From NCBI RefSeq assembly GCF_020171945.1, contig NZ_JAIVAP010000001.1, forward strand, positions 714,839 to 778,838: 64,000 nucleotides of DNA, read 5' to 3'. Position numbers and translations under genes: made by a program. Positions within the stretch are counted from its first letter, which is position 1. Each line of letters begins with the position of its first letter. Shown here piece by piece: positions 25,277 through 34,518 of this stretch. Under the pieces are notes generated by a model. It saw only the letters and a program-made list of their open reading frames with translations, was not told the DNA's origin and ran no database searches. The stretch is from Bacillus infantis. Lineage in GTDB: Bacteria > Bacillota > Bacilli > Bacillales > Cytobacillaceae.

Positions 25277-26290
25277 TTAAATATGAATAATACGGATTTT
25301 TTGACCCGGCTTGATGAATGAGAGAAGCGGCCGGTCTTCTTTTTTTATCCTGCCGGCTATATTTACTCTTTCATCTGCCGGAAGATCAGACAGTGTTATT
25401 TGCACTTCACCTTTGTAACGGCCGTAATGCTCATTATCCACAGTAATCGTTCCTGCACCGCGTTTCCCGCAGTTCAATGGGGGCACAGGGTCAGTTGTCC
25501 GGGTATTCATGAACCTGACAGCATCCCTTGCCTGATCAGGCCGAGTAGCATAAGTTCCCTCAGGTATTGCACAATTCTCAGCTCTCAGCGGCATGACAAA
25601 GTCCTCTTCGTAAGCCAGGAGATCCTCCAGCAGCCCTGCACCAATATCAGGATCGCCGATATAAATATCATCAATTCCCTCAGCCTTCAGCTCCACATAA
25701 GCAGCAAAGGGTTCAGCATGGCGATGCTTTTCAAGCGTCGGCAGGCCTTCGAATAGCGGTCCCCTTTTTTCACCCCGGGATGGAATATACGCAGCAAGCG
25801 GAATTCCCAGGCTTTTAAATAACGTATTCTGATCATGGAAAAAAGATTCAGCCAGCCCGGTTTCCCTTCTCGGGTAAAAATTATGCCATCCGATCAGCCT
25901 ATCAGGTTTAAGCCCGAGACTGAGAAGGTTTTTAATATCATCCTCGAAAAGGATACTGGAGTTGACAGCTATTTTGAATTCCTTTGCAAGGGAGATAATC
26001 AGATTATGGTCGAAAAAGTCATCCAGCCTAAGACCGGCTACCCCAAGTTCTTTTAAAGCAAAAAGGTCTGCAACTCCCAGATGGCCGGGTGTATGCATGG
26101 AAACATCCGCATAAACATCAATGCCGCTTTCCTTTGCAGCAGAAAGCAGCCTCTTGGCCGCTGCGGCCAGCTCCCCTTTTTCTTCAGGGATATGAAGCGA
26201 GGTGAAGCCCCGCTTCACCCCCTTGCTTCCTGCATTCCTGATCCGCTCTTCAGCAGAAGGATCGTTCAGATAGAAGGAAATGCCGATCAA
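25277..26290 (-). CDS. mupG: 6-phospho-N-acetylmuramidase (DUF871 family)
   Basis: This 337-residue cytosolic protein has the DUF871 layout: an N-terminal TIM barrel (opening IGISFYLND, with DVSMHTPGHL near 64 and GLRLDDFF near 90) and a small C-terminal domain. The characterised family member, S. aureus MupG, splits MurNAc-6-phosphate-GlcNAc made during import by MurP. The TTG start overlaps the murP stop codon by four bases. Being third after murQ and murP, its job in wall recycling is well supported by context. Confidence 0.88.
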   Translation of the reverse strand: MIGISFYLNDPSAEERIRNAGSKGVKRGFTSLHIPEEKGELAAAAKRLLSAAKESGIDVYADVSMHTPGHLGVADLFALKELGVAGLRLDDFFDHNLIISLAKEFKIAVNSSILFEDDIKNLLSLGLKPDRLIGWHNFYPRRETGLAESFFHDQNTLFKSLGIPLAAYIPSRGEKRGPLFEGLPTLEKHRHAEPFAAYVELKAEGIDDIYIGDPDIGAGLLEDLLAYEEDFVMPLRAENCAIPEGTYATRPDQARDAVRFMNTRTTDPVPPLNCGKRGAGTITVDNEHYGRYKGEVQITLSDLPADERVNIAGRIKKEDRPLLSFIKPGQKIRIIHI

Positions 26291-27648
26291 TCAAACTCAC
26301 CAGCCATTTCATCTTTGAAGCCGAACAGATAGGTGAAGGCAAATCCTGCTGCATAGGCAATTACAAGTCCTACAAGGTACAAAAGGATTTCACCTGCGTT
26401 AACAATGAAGGCAAGCGGCAGGCCGGATACTCCGATTGCAACAGTGGCAATATCGAAATGCGCCTGGAATGCGCCGCCTACACCTGCGCCAAGGCAGGCT
26501 GTAATGAATGGCCTTCCAAGTGGAAGTGTTACACCAAAGATCAGCGGTTCGCCGATACCAAGCATTCCGGAAGGCAGAGCCCCGCCGATTGCCCTTTTGA
26601 GGCGCTTCTTCTTGGTTTTGAAATAGATGGCAAATGCTGCGCCAACCTGGCCGGCGCCTCCCATCGCAAGGATTGGCAATAATGGATCATCGCCGATTGA
26701 ATTGATCAGTTCCAGGTGGACAGGTGTAAGACCCTGATGAAGCCCGGTTACGACAAGCGGCAGGAAGGTTGCGCCAAGAACAAATCCGGCAACGACTCCG
26801 CCGATATCAAGAACAGAAAGCAGGCCTTTTGTAATTCCTTCTGAGATGAATCCGCCAACAGGCATGAATACCACATAGGTAACAATCCCTGTTATCAGAA
26901 GCGAAACTGTTGGCGTAATGATGATATCCAATGATTGTGGTACAAATTTTCTGACCCGCTTCTCGACCAGTGCAATAAAGATGGCAGCAAGCAGAACGCC
27001 GATCAAGCCTCCGCGGCCAGGAACAAGTGCTTCACCGAAAAGCGTTATGCCTGCGACTGAAGGATTGATGATCAATATCCCTGCAAGTCCGCCAAGTGCC
27101 GGAGATCCGCCAAACTCTTTCGCCGCATTGATACCGACCAGGATGCCGAGATAAGCGAACAGTCCTCCGCCTATTACAGTCAGAATCATGGCGAGCTGTG
27201 ATTCACCGTCAAGCCAGCCTGCCTGAATGACAGCTTTCGAAATACCTGTGATCAGACCGGAAGCAACAAGTGCCGGAATGAGCGGGATGAAGATGCTCGC
27301 AATCTTACGAAGGAACAGTTTAAAAGGAGTCGCGTTTTTCTTATTGATTTCTGACTTTTTGCTTGCCGCCCGGTCGTTCAGATTGAGCTCACCCGACGCT
27401 TCAAGCAGTTTGCCAAACTCTTCTGTAACCTTATTGACCTTGCCTGGCCCCAGAATAATCTGCAGTGTTTCTTCCTCAACCAGCCCGAGGACTCCATCTG
27501 TTTTTTTCAGTCCTGCTTTGTCTACCAATGACTCATCAAGCGGCGTTACTCTAAGACGGGTCATGCAATGCGTATAAGATCCGATATTGGAAGCCCCGCC
27601 CAGCTTTTCGAGTATTTTCTCAGCAAGAATTGTATTTTCGCCAGCCAT
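26287..27648 (-). CDS. murP: PTS EIIBC transporter for N-acetylmuramic acid (or MurNAc-GlcNAc)
   Basis: This 453-residue membrane protein takes up and phosphorylates the sugar. The EIIB domain comes first, with phospho-Cys28 in SYTHCMTRLR; the EIIC domain with about ten helices follows from about residue 110 and contains GIGEPLIFGVTLP. No EIIA domain is fused, so a general EIIA (glucose type) is needed. ATG 27648 follows GGGGGAA. It sits between murQ and mupG. A cre-like site lies upstream. Confidence 0.9.
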   Translation of the reverse strand: MAGENTILAEKILEKLGGASNIGSYTHCMTRLRVTPLDESLVDKAGLKKTDGVLGLVEEETLQIILGPGKVNKVTEEFGKLLEASGELNLNDRAASKKSEINKKNATPFKLFLRKIASIFIPLIPALVASGLITGISKAVIQAGWLDGESQLAMILTVIGGGLFAYLGILVGINAAKEFGGSPALGGLAGILIINPSVAGITLFGEALVPGRGGLIGVLLAAIFIALVEKRVRKFVPQSLDIIITPTVSLLITGIVTYVVFMPVGGFISEGITKGLLSVLDIGGVVAGFVLGATFLPLVVTGLHQGLTPVHLELINSIGDDPLLPILAMGGAGQVGAAFAIYFKTKKKRLKRAIGGALPSGMLGIGEPLIFGVTLPLGRPFITACLGAGVGGAFQAHFDIATVAIGVSGLPLAFIVNAGEILLYLVGLVIAYAAGFAFTYLFGFKDEMAGEFD

Positions 27649-27700
27649 TTGAATTTCCCCCATTTCTAACATTGATGTCAGTACAAAATTTTCAAACTAT

Positions 27701-27714
27701 TGGAATCGTTTTCA
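27701..27714 (-). promoter_or_regulatory. cre (CcpA) site before murP
   Basis: On the minus strand TGAAAACGATTCCA, which fits the cre consensus TGNAANCGNWWNCA at every fixed position. It lies in the 221-base murQ-murP gap, 53 bases before the murP ATG, so catabolite control of import is likely. Confidence 0.65.
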
Positions 27715-27869
27715 CCCAAGGCATAAAAAATAGCTTAAGAGAATAATAGGATAAAGTATCAGTCCAAGCCTATATTATGAAAAACCCCTGTCAGCTGTTT
27801 TTTGATGACCACCCCCAAAAAAGGATATGCAGAGGGCAGGCCCGAACTTGGCGCCTTCCCCTGATAGGT

Positions 27870-28778
27870 TTAATTGCCGGCCTTCTCCACTGCGATACGC
27901 ACATATCCGCCGGCTTGATCGAGCAGATACTCTGCTTCATCTTTGCTTTTTCCAGTTTTAATCATAACAATCGCAGTTTTAGCCTGAAGCCCGCTGTCTT
28001 CAAGTGCCTTTTTGGCCAGTTCATAATCAGCGCCGGTTATCTTGCTGATGATGCCGATTGCACGCTCCTTAAGCTTGTGATTGCTGACATGAACATCCAC
28101 CATTAAGTTTTCATAAACCTTGCCGAACAGGATCATGCTGGCAGTTGAAATCATGTTCAGAATCATTTTATGGGCAGTTGCCGCCTTCAGCCTTGTTGAG
28201 CCTGTCAGCGCCTCAGGGCCGACAATCACTTCAATGCTGTGGTCAGCTTCTTTGCTGATGATGGCGCCGGTGTTGCAGGAAAGTGCTACCGTCCTGGCTC
28301 CGATGCTCCTCGCATACTTAAGCGCTCCTGCCACATAAGGGGTGCGCCCGCTCGCCGCAATGCCGACTACAGTATCATCTTGCGTCAGGCCAATCTCCTT
28401 CAGATCCCGTTCGCCCCATTCCGGCTTATCTTCTGCCCCTTCAACAGCCTTGACAAAAGCATCCCTGCCCCCGGCCATGATTCCCTGCACAGATTCCGGA
28501 TCCGTACTGAAAGTAGGCGGGCATTCGACCGCATCCAAAACGCCGAGCCTGCCGCTTGTACCAGCCCCTATATAGATGAGCCTGCCTCCCTTTTTCAGCG
28601 ATTCGAATACAAACCCGACTGCTATCTCTACATCCGGGAGAACCTGCTCAACCGCTAATGCCACCTTCTTGTCTTCCTCATTCATCATCGTAATGATTTC
28701 CAAAGGTGAAGCTGTATCAATCTTCATAGTCCGCTCATTGCGGGTTTCCGTTGTTAACGAGGTTAAGTTCTCTTTCAT
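27870..28778 (-). CDS. murQ: N-acetylmuramic acid 6-phosphate etherase
   Basis: This 302-residue SIS-domain enzyme removes the lactyl ether of MurNAc-6-P, giving GlcNAc-6-P and D-lactate. Key signatures are [10 protein letters not shown] at the N-terminus, [20 protein letters not shown] with the catalytic Glu, and [20 protein letters not shown] 28778 follows GGAGGGCC. It heads the murQ-murP-mupG operon behind a clear SigA promoter with a palindrome. Confidence 0.97.
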   Translation of the reverse strand: MKENLTSLTTETRNERTMKIDTASPLEIITMMNEEDKKVALAVEQVLPDVEIAVGFVFESLKKGGRLIYIGAGTSGRLGVLDAVECPPTFSTDPESVQGIMAGGRDAFVKAVEGAEDKPEWGERDLKEIGLTQDDTVVGIAASGRTPYVAGALKYARSIGARTVALSCNTGAIISKEADHSIEVIVGPEALTGSTRLKAATAHKMILNMISTASMILFGKVYENLMVDVHVSNHKLKERAIGIISKITGADYELAKKALEDSGLQAKTAIVMIKTGKSKDEAEYLLDQAGGYVRIAVEKAGN

Positions 28779-28802
28779 TCCTAAGGCCCTCCTGTCACTG
28801 AT

Positions 28803-28848
28803 GAACTAGTTCTAATTTCATTATAGAGGGTATAAAATATTAGTTCAA
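28803..28848 (-). promoter_or_regulatory. murQ promoter with inverted repeats (possible MurR site)
   Basis: On the minus strand TTGAAC (28848-28843), 17 bases, TATAAT (28825-28820). A perfect 10-bp palindrome GAACTAGTTC lies at 28803-28812, and TGAACTA / TAGTTCA flank the promoter at 28802-28808 and 28841-28847. RpiR-type repressors bind such dyads. Confidence 0.6.
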
Positions 28849-29026
28849 CAACATATTTAATTTTATGAAATTTAATTTTAGTCGCGATCTGGCTGGAGCT
28901 AGTTTTTACTATTATATATATGAGGCTGGTGGGGTTGTATTCTTTTTTTAGATGGACGGAGGTGTTGGGTGAAAGATTGTTTTAGTTGTGGGGGCTGGGT
29001 GTATACTTTGTTTTCGCTCAAACTTT

Positions 29027-29503
29027 GGATACATGACTCCGTCGTTTTGCACTAAGTTATGTATCACACATTCTTCCTTGGATACATGACTGCTCCCTTT
29101 TTATCCCACTCATGTATCCCGCACTCCTCCCGGGATACATAACTGCTCCTTTTTCGACCCACTCATGTATCCCGCACTCTTCCTCGGATACATGACTGCT
29201 CCTTTTTCGACCCACTCATGTATCCCGCACTCCCCCCGGGATACATGACTGCTCCTTTTTCGACCCACTCATGTATCCCGCACTCCTCCCGGGATACATG
29301 ACTGCTCCTTTTTCATCTCACTCATGTATCACGCACTCTTCCTCGGATACATGACTGCTCCTTTTTCGACCCACTCATGTATCCCGCACTCTTCCTCGGA
29401 TACATGACTGCTCCTTTTTCGACCCACTCATGTATCCCGAACTCCCCCTGGGATATATGACTCCGCCTATTTATCCTCACTCATATATCCCGCACTCCCA
29501 CAG
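29027..29503. repeat. Nine tandem 53-bp repeats with internal inverted repeats
   Basis: Units start at 29027, 29080, 29133, 29186, 29239, 29292, 29345, 29398 and 29451. Each holds GGATACATGA and, 20 bases on, its exact complement TCATGTATCC, then CGCACTC plus a C-rich stretch. The middle units are nearly identical, the end ones degraded. It is not a CRISPR array: no variable spacers. The rest of the 28779-29552 gap holds only the murQ promoter. Confidence 0.9.
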
Positions 29504-29552
29504 ATACAAACCAGGCCAAATTCCAGCCTGATCTGCTAGACATTCAAAGGAA

Positions 29553-30506
29553 TTACAATTTAAAAACTGTTGGCTGCCCGCCGGGACTCTTAGTATTGCC
29601 GCGATTCGTATATCTCGCAGACTTCCCTCTCCCTTTGAAATCATAATGTTTCTTGAGCACGCGCTGAATGGTCCTCCTATCCTTAATAATCCTGCACCAA
29701 TCGAGCAGCAGGGGAGTAGTTATAGCCGTCCCGGCAAACAGCAGCTTAATTTCCTCAACCGCCCCAATTACTGCATCCTCAAGAGTTTGCCTCTCCCCGC
29801 AGATTGCGCAAAGCAAAAATGAATGCTGAATTTGTTGATAGAATCCCCTGCAATGTGGACATATTAAGCCTTTTTGCAGTTTTTCATAGGGGTAATAATA
29901 GTTTCTCGGAAAAGGGTCTTCCTTCATATGAAGGGATACAAGCTTTTTGGCTAAATTTGAATGTGATTGTTTTATAGGGGAGTTTTGGTTCAGCAATTTT
30001 TCCCGAAAACGCGGCATTTGACCGGGTAGGATGATGGGGAGATTCTTTGGGGCCTGGAAGAGGCAGAATTCTGGATTTACAAAGATCAAATTTGCTTCGA
30101 TTCTAACCTCAAATCCATGTTCCTTCAAAAGCTGTCTCATAAGGTTTTCTGTGCGCTTCAGCTGAAGGATCGGATTCTTTATTTCATTGCCGGAAAAAGT
30201 GTACCAGGCATCACCCTGAATATAAAAGTCGCCCTGGTAGTTTTTAATTTCAAACAGGTAAAGGGTTGTGCCTGAAAAAATTAAAGAGTCAACTTGAAAA
30301 ATCGTACCTTGATGGGAAAGCAAGAGATCATTTAAAATATGCCTATCGTTATCAATGGTATTAACCCACTGGTCAAACTCCTCTTCTCCCTTCCAGCCCT
30401 TCAGCAATATATCAAGCTGTTTTACGTCCGGGGCAGCAAGCTGGACCCTGGCGCCAAGAGATTTCAAAATCCTCAATTCAGTTGATTCCACACGCTCTTT
30501 TCTCAA
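29553..30506 (-). CDS. NERD-domain protein with C-terminal zinc ribbon
   Basis: This 317-residue cytosolic protein has a NERD (nuclease-related) domain from about residue 36 to 150, with GEEEFDQWV, FQVDSLIF and FEIKNYQGDFY, the last carrying the E-x-K pattern of the restriction-like core. A zinc ribbon follows near residue 215 (CPHCRG ... CAICG), then a basic helical tail. The start is TTG 30506 behind GGAGGAGG. Members are thought to act on DNA but few are characterised. It stands alone beside the 53-bp array. Confidence 0.85.
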   Translation of the reverse strand: MRKERVESTELRILKSLGARVQLAAPDVKQLDILLKGWKGEEEFDQWVNTIDNDRHILNDLLLSHQGTIFQVDSLIFSGTTLYLFEIKNYQGDFYIQGDAWYTFSGNEIKNPILQLKRTENLMRQLLKEHGFEVRIEANLIFVNPEFCLFQAPKNLPIILPGQMPRFREKLLNQNSPIKQSHSNLAKKLVSLHMKEDPFPRNYYYPYEKLQKGLICPHCRGFYQQIQHSFLLCAICGERQTLEDAVIGAVEEIKLLFAGTAITTPLLLDWCRIIKDRRTIQRVLKKHYDFKGRGKSARYTNRGNTKSPGGQPTVFKL

Positions 30507-30561
30507 ATATGTCCTCCTCCTTCCCCTACCATTTTATTACAGACACACTTTAAAAAAAGCA

Positions 30562-30624
30562 ATAAAAAACACCAGGCCGCTACTGCGGAAAGAGCAGCAG
30601 CAGCCCGGCGGCGGCCGGTGTTAA
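30562..30624 (-). terminator. Terminator overlapping the 3' end of the TSUP gene
   Basis: On the minus strand AACACCGGCCGC, a loop containing the last codons, GCGGCCTGGTGTT, then TTTTT. The stem begins upstream of the stop codon. Confidence 0.6.
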
Positions 30625-31335
30625 TATCATTGAGGCCTTCAGTACATTTTTGGGAGCATAGCCTGTGAATTTTGCACCGATATAAGCGCCTGTCATGGTG
30701 CCGAGAAGCACTTGCAGAAGCAGCAGATAGTCGAGATAGCCTTCAGTCTGATACCCGAGGCCTCCTCCTGCCGCAATAGGCAGTATAACAAGCATAGTTG
30801 TGCCTATCGACTGTCTGATTGTGAGGCCGAGCATGATCAGTAAACCAAGCTGGATGAATGGTGTGGATCCAATCCCGAATGTTCCCGATAATACGCCGGT
30901 TATAAGACCAAGGATGATAGCTTTTCCCGCCAGCTGAAAGGACAGCTTGTCTCTCCGGGCTTCCTGGTCAGTGAGATTCCTTGATATGTACAATCTGACC
31001 ATTAGCAGGATAGAGGACAGGAACAGCATGCCTGCGGTCAGCCAGTGGAGCGATTCTGTCGGGATCCCGGCAGCAAGCTGCGATCCCCCGTAAGCACCAA
31101 ATGCACCGGCTATCCCGGTCACGAGCCCCGCCTTAACAGCCATATTTCCTTCCCTGTAATGGCTGTATGCCCCGGACAGGCTTGTAAAAATCATGGCTGT
31201 CAAAGAGGTCCCTAAGGCGATATGGATCGGCACATCGAACACCAGCGTCAGGATAGCAATGATAAAGCCGGCCCCGCCTGCCCCGATAAATCCCAGCAGC
31301 ATGCCCATCAGCAGCATCGTTAAAGTTATGGCCAT
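30580..31335 (-). CDS. TSUP (TauE/SafE) family sulfite/anion permease
   Basis: This 251-residue membrane protein has about eight helices and two related halves, each with the family pattern seen in LGFIGAGGAGFIIA and LSGTFGIGSTPFIQ. It probably exports a sulfur-containing or organic anion. ATG 31335 is chosen because AAGGAAGG lies upstream; ATG 31359 sits on a too-close site. No sulfur gene adjoins it, so the substrate is unknown. Confidence 0.88.
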   Translation of the reverse strand: MAITLTMLLMGMLLGFIGAGGAGFIIAILTLVFDVPIHIALGTSLTAMIFTSLSGAYSHYREGNMAVKAGLVTGIAGAFGAYGGSQLAAGIPTESLHWLTAGMLFLSSILLMVRLYISRNLTDQEARRDKLSFQLAGKAIILGLITGVLSGTFGIGSTPFIQLGLLIMLGLTIRQSIGTTMLVILPIAAGGGLGYQTEGYLDYLLLLQVLLGTMTGAYIGAKFTGYAPKNVLKASMILTPAAAGLLLLFPQ

Positions 31336-31395
31336 AATACTCTTCCTTCCTTTTTCCATCCTTTATTATACATATATCCCTCTGAAAAAATAAGA

Positions 31396-31422
31396 AAAGA
31401 AGGCCCCCGCAGGAGCCTCCTT
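31396..31422 (-). terminator. Terminator of the DUF3899-like gene
   Basis: On the minus strand AGGCTCC-TGC-GGGGCCT followed by TCTTTTCTT. Confidence 0.55.
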
Positions 31423-31432
31423 ATACTCTTTC

Positions 31433-31801
31433 CTAATAAAAGCACAGTCCAACAAGCGATACGGCCATCGAGCTGAGTCCGGCAATCAGGAAGGAAGACA
31501 GCAGTACTGATGTGGCGCCGGCTTTGAATTCCTGCCATTTATAGTCGCTGCTTACCATGCTGTCAGTCCGTTCCATGGCATTGGAACGGGGAAACATGCT
31601 AGTCCCGATTGTGCGGAATCCCCTGAAGAACAGTGATAGAAATCCAGTTTTAAAGATGGTAATGATGACGGCTGCAGAAAGCCCCGCTATACCCGCGATG
31701 AATGATAGATTGATCCAGTCCAGCAGGGGCAGGATTCCCAATACCCGTATACTTATCCAAATGCAGGTGATCAGCAGAAAACCTGTTATCTTCCATTTCA
31801 T
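31433..31801 (-). CDS. Small membrane protein, DUF3899-like
   Basis: This 122-residue protein has three predicted helices: residues 5-27, 31-60 and about 93-120. Between the second and third is a loop with RSNAMERTDSMVSSDYKWQEFK. The layout fits the DUF3899 family of Bacillaceae; function is unknown. It lies after the dpp operon's last gene on the same strand, 72 bases beyond, and may be read with it. Confidence 0.65.
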   Translation of the reverse strand: MKWKITGFLLITCIWISIRVLGILPLLDWINLSFIAGIAGLSAAVIITIFKTGFLSLFFRGFRTIGTSMFPRSNAMERTDSMVSSDYKWQEFKAGATSVLLSSFLIAGLSSMAVSLVGLCFY

Positions 31802-31873
31802 AAGATGTCCCCCCAGACTGTTTTTCTAACATTATAGCAGGAACGGCGGAAGCTGGCAGCCTCCGCCTTCCTA

Positions 31874-33493
31874 TTATTCTGAAACTTTCTTTGTCCACTT
31901 GAGAGCCGGATAACGGTTGAACGGATATACGACTCCTTCGAATTTAGGTGATGTCAGGTACGTATTTGTGTAATGATATACCGGCATGAAAGGCATTTCT
32001 TCCATCAGGATTTTTTCAGCATCATGCAGAAGCTGATAGCGCTTGGCTTCATCCTGCTCTACTTTTGCCTGGGCAATCAGTGAATCGTATTCTTCGTTGA
32101 CCCATTGTGTACGGTTGTTAGGGCTGTCTCCCAGATAATAATCAAGGATTACGACAGGATCGAGAAGGACACCGATCCAGCCCATGCGTGCCATTTGGAA
32201 ATTATGCTGCTTTGTTGTATCAAGATATGTCTTCCATTCCTGGTTGGCCAGCTTGATGTCAACGCCCAGATTCTTTTTGACCATTTCCTGTACAGCTTCA
32301 CCGATTTTCTTATGGTTTTCGGCTGTATTATATAGAAGGGTTACTTCGGGAAGGGTTGTCCAGCCTTCTTCTTTCATTCCTTCTTCCAGAAGCTTTTTCG
32401 CTTCATCTGCATTTTCCTCAAAATAAGCTCCGCCGGCTTCACGGAAGTCTCCGTCAGGTGTTTCAACCCCTGGCGGCACGAAAGCAAAGGCCGGAGTCTC
32501 GCCCGCTTTTGTAATATTCTCTGAGATAGCTTCACGGTTGATGGCCATAGCAAAGGCACGGCGGACTTTGGCATTGGTGAATGGCTCTTTTTCAACATTG
32601 AACATATACATATATGTTCCGAAATAAGGGACTTCTTGATATTCCTTGTTTTCTTTTTCCTGGGCAAGGGCATCTGTTGGAAGTGTCTGGATCAGATCAA
32701 GTTCACCTGTTTTATACATCTGATAGTAGGTGGTTGCATCATTGACCATTTTCCAAGTGATTTTCTCAAGGCTTACTGCCTCGCTATCCCAATAGTTTTC
32801 ATTCTTTTCTGCAACTGCTTCACTGTCATGCTTCCAGGAAGTGAACTTGAACGGCCCGTTGCTCACATAGCCTTCTGCATCGGCAGCCCAATTTTTATTC
32901 TCTTCGGCAAGCTCCTGTTTGACAGGATAGAATGTCCACATTGTCAGCAATTCGTTAAAATATCCAAGCGGTGCATTCAGCTCAACAACAAGCGTTTGGT
33001 CGTCCTTGGCTGTGACGCCGACTTCTTCTGCGCTCCCGTTTCCTTTGTTATATTCCTCGGCACCTTTAAGATAGTAAAGGTAGAATGCAAATGAACTTCC
33101 TGTGTCTGGATTCAGGACGCGCTTCCAGGCGTATTCGAAATCACCGGCCGTCACAGGAGTCCCGTCTGACCATTTTGCATCATCACGGAGTGTGAAAGTA
33201 TAGGTTTTCCCATCGTCAGATACCTGTACATCCTTCGCTGTGCCTAATACCGGCTTTCCGTCCTTATCTTTTGTATATAGGCCTTCAAAAATATGGTCCA
33301 TGATCCAGCCTGATGTTGTATCTGTTGCAAGCGCAGGATCCAAATCCGGCGGCTCGCTCATCGCATTAAGTACGATTTCCTGTTTAACATCTTCCCCGCT
33401 TCCGCTGCCGGAAGCTCCTTCATCGCCGCTGCAGCCAGCTAAAGCTGAAGAGACAAAAAGAGCTGCGGCAATTCCTGATAACCATTTCTTCAT
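31874..33493 (-). CDS. dppE: Peptide-binding lipoprotein of a Dpp/Opp ABC importer
   Basis: This 539-residue solute-binding protein (SBP_bac_5) begins with a lipoprotein signal ending LAGCSGD, so it is anchored outside the membrane. SEPPDLDPALATD and WSDGTPVTAGDF are standard for the family. It captures di- or oligopeptides for the DppBCDF pump. It is the last gene of the dpp run, 67 bases after dppF. ATG 33493 follows GGGGAATGGGAAT. Confidence 0.93.
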   Translation of the reverse strand: MKKWLSGIAAALFVSSALAGCSGDEGASGSGSGEDVKQEIVLNAMSEPPDLDPALATDTTSGWIMDHIFEGLYTKDKDGKPVLGTAKDVQVSDDGKTYTFTLRDDAKWSDGTPVTAGDFEYAWKRVLNPDTGSSFAFYLYYLKGAEEYNKGNGSAEEVGVTAKDDQTLVVELNAPLGYFNELLTMWTFYPVKQELAEENKNWAADAEGYVSNGPFKFTSWKHDSEAVAEKNENYWDSEAVSLEKITWKMVNDATTYYQMYKTGELDLIQTLPTDALAQEKENKEYQEVPYFGTYMYMFNVEKEPFTNAKVRRAFAMAINREAISENITKAGETPAFAFVPPGVETPDGDFREAGGAYFEENADEAKKLLEEGMKEEGWTTLPEVTLLYNTAENHKKIGEAVQEMVKKNLGVDIKLANQEWKTYLDTTKQHNFQMARMGWIGVLLDPVVILDYYLGDSPNNRTQWVNEEYDSLIAQAKVEQDEAKRYQLLHDAEKILMEEMPFMPVYHYTNTYLTSPKFEGVVYPFNRYPALKWTKKVSE

Positions 33494-33560
33494 ATTCCCA
33501 TTCCCCTCTCATCCATTATATTTATCTTATCCTCTCTCATTTCCTGCAGAGAAGTGAAGA

Positions 33561-34517
33561 TCAATCGTTGTACAAGTGGCAGGCTGTCCAGTGGCCAGGC
33601 CTTGCTTCCTTCCATTCCGGCACTTTTTTGGCACAGATATCCATTGCATGCGGACAGCGTGTCCGGAAACGGCAGCCGCTTGGCGGGTTCACCGGGCTCG
33701 GAGGATCTCCCTGAAGTGTGATGCGCTCCCGCTTGGCTGCGGTCGGATTAGCCACCGGGATTGCCGAAAGAAGCGCCTGTGTGTAAGGATGGAGCGGCTC
33801 TGCAAAAAGCTCTCTGCTTTCGGCCAGCTCCATCATCCTGCCAAGGTACATGACACCAATCCGGTCGCTGATATGCTTGACCATCCCCAGGTCATGGGCG
33901 ATGAATAAATAGGTGAGCCCCTGCTCTTCCTTCAGATCCTCCAAAAGATTGATGACTTGAGCCTGGATGCTGACATCGAGCGCAGAAATCGGCTCATCGG
34001 CAACAATGAATTTAGGATCGACAGCGAGCGCCCGGGCTATGCCGATGCGCTGGCGCTGTCCGCCGCTGAATTCATGCGGATAGCGTTTGGCATGCTCGGG
34101 GCGCAGGCCCACCCTTTCAAGAAGGTCATAAATCCTTTCCTGGCGCTCTTTTCCTCTGGCCAGTTTGTGGGCATCCATGCCTTCCGCGATTATATCGCCG
34201 ACCCTCATCCTTGGATTAAGGGATGCGTGGGGATCCTGGAAAATGATTTGCATTTCCCTGTTGACCGCCTGCATCTCCTTTTTATCAAGTGACTCTACGT
34301 CCCTTCCGTTATAGATGATTTTTCCCTCTGTCGGTTTCTGGAGGCCCACAATGGTTTTGCCTAGCGTAGATTTCCCGCTCCCGCTTTCGCCGACAAGGCC
34401 GAAGGTTTCGCCCTTTTTTATAGTGATCGAGATGTCATCAACCGACTTGACGGTCTGATCCTTTTTAATTTTGAAATATTTTTTCATAGCTTCTATTTCT
34501 AAAAGTGTTTCAGCCAT
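33561..34517 (-). CDS. dppF: Peptide ABC importer ATPase, DppF/OppF type
   Basis: This 318-residue ATPase has Walker [10 protein letters not shown], signature FSGGQRQRIGIA, Walker B FIVADEP and the C-terminal oligopeptide domain with CRFRTRCPHAMDIC. ATG 34517 starts one base after the dppD stop codon, behind GGGAGGG; the longer frame is rejected. With DppD it forms the ATP-hydrolysing pair. Confidence 0.94.
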   Translation of the reverse strand: MAETLLEIEAMKKYFKIKKDQTVKSVDDISITIKKGETFGLVGESGSGKSTLGKTIVGLQKPTEGKIIYNGRDVESLDKKEMQAVNREMQIIFQDPHASLNPRMRVGDIIAEGMDAHKLARGKERQERIYDLLERVGLRPEHAKRYPHEFSGGQRQRIGIARALAVDPKFIVADEPISALDVSIQAQVINLLEDLKEEQGLTYLFIAHDLGMVKHISDRIGVMYLGRMMELAESRELFAEPLHPYTQALLSAIPVANPTAAKRERITLQGDPPSPVNPPSGCRFRTRCPHAMDICAKKVPEWKEARPGHWTACHLYND

Positions 34518-34518
34518 C

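Noticed and set aside
29027..29503. Regular repeats that resemble a CRISPR array
   Set aside because: The linkers are nearly identical between units, the repeat is itself split into inverted halves, and no cas genes are near.
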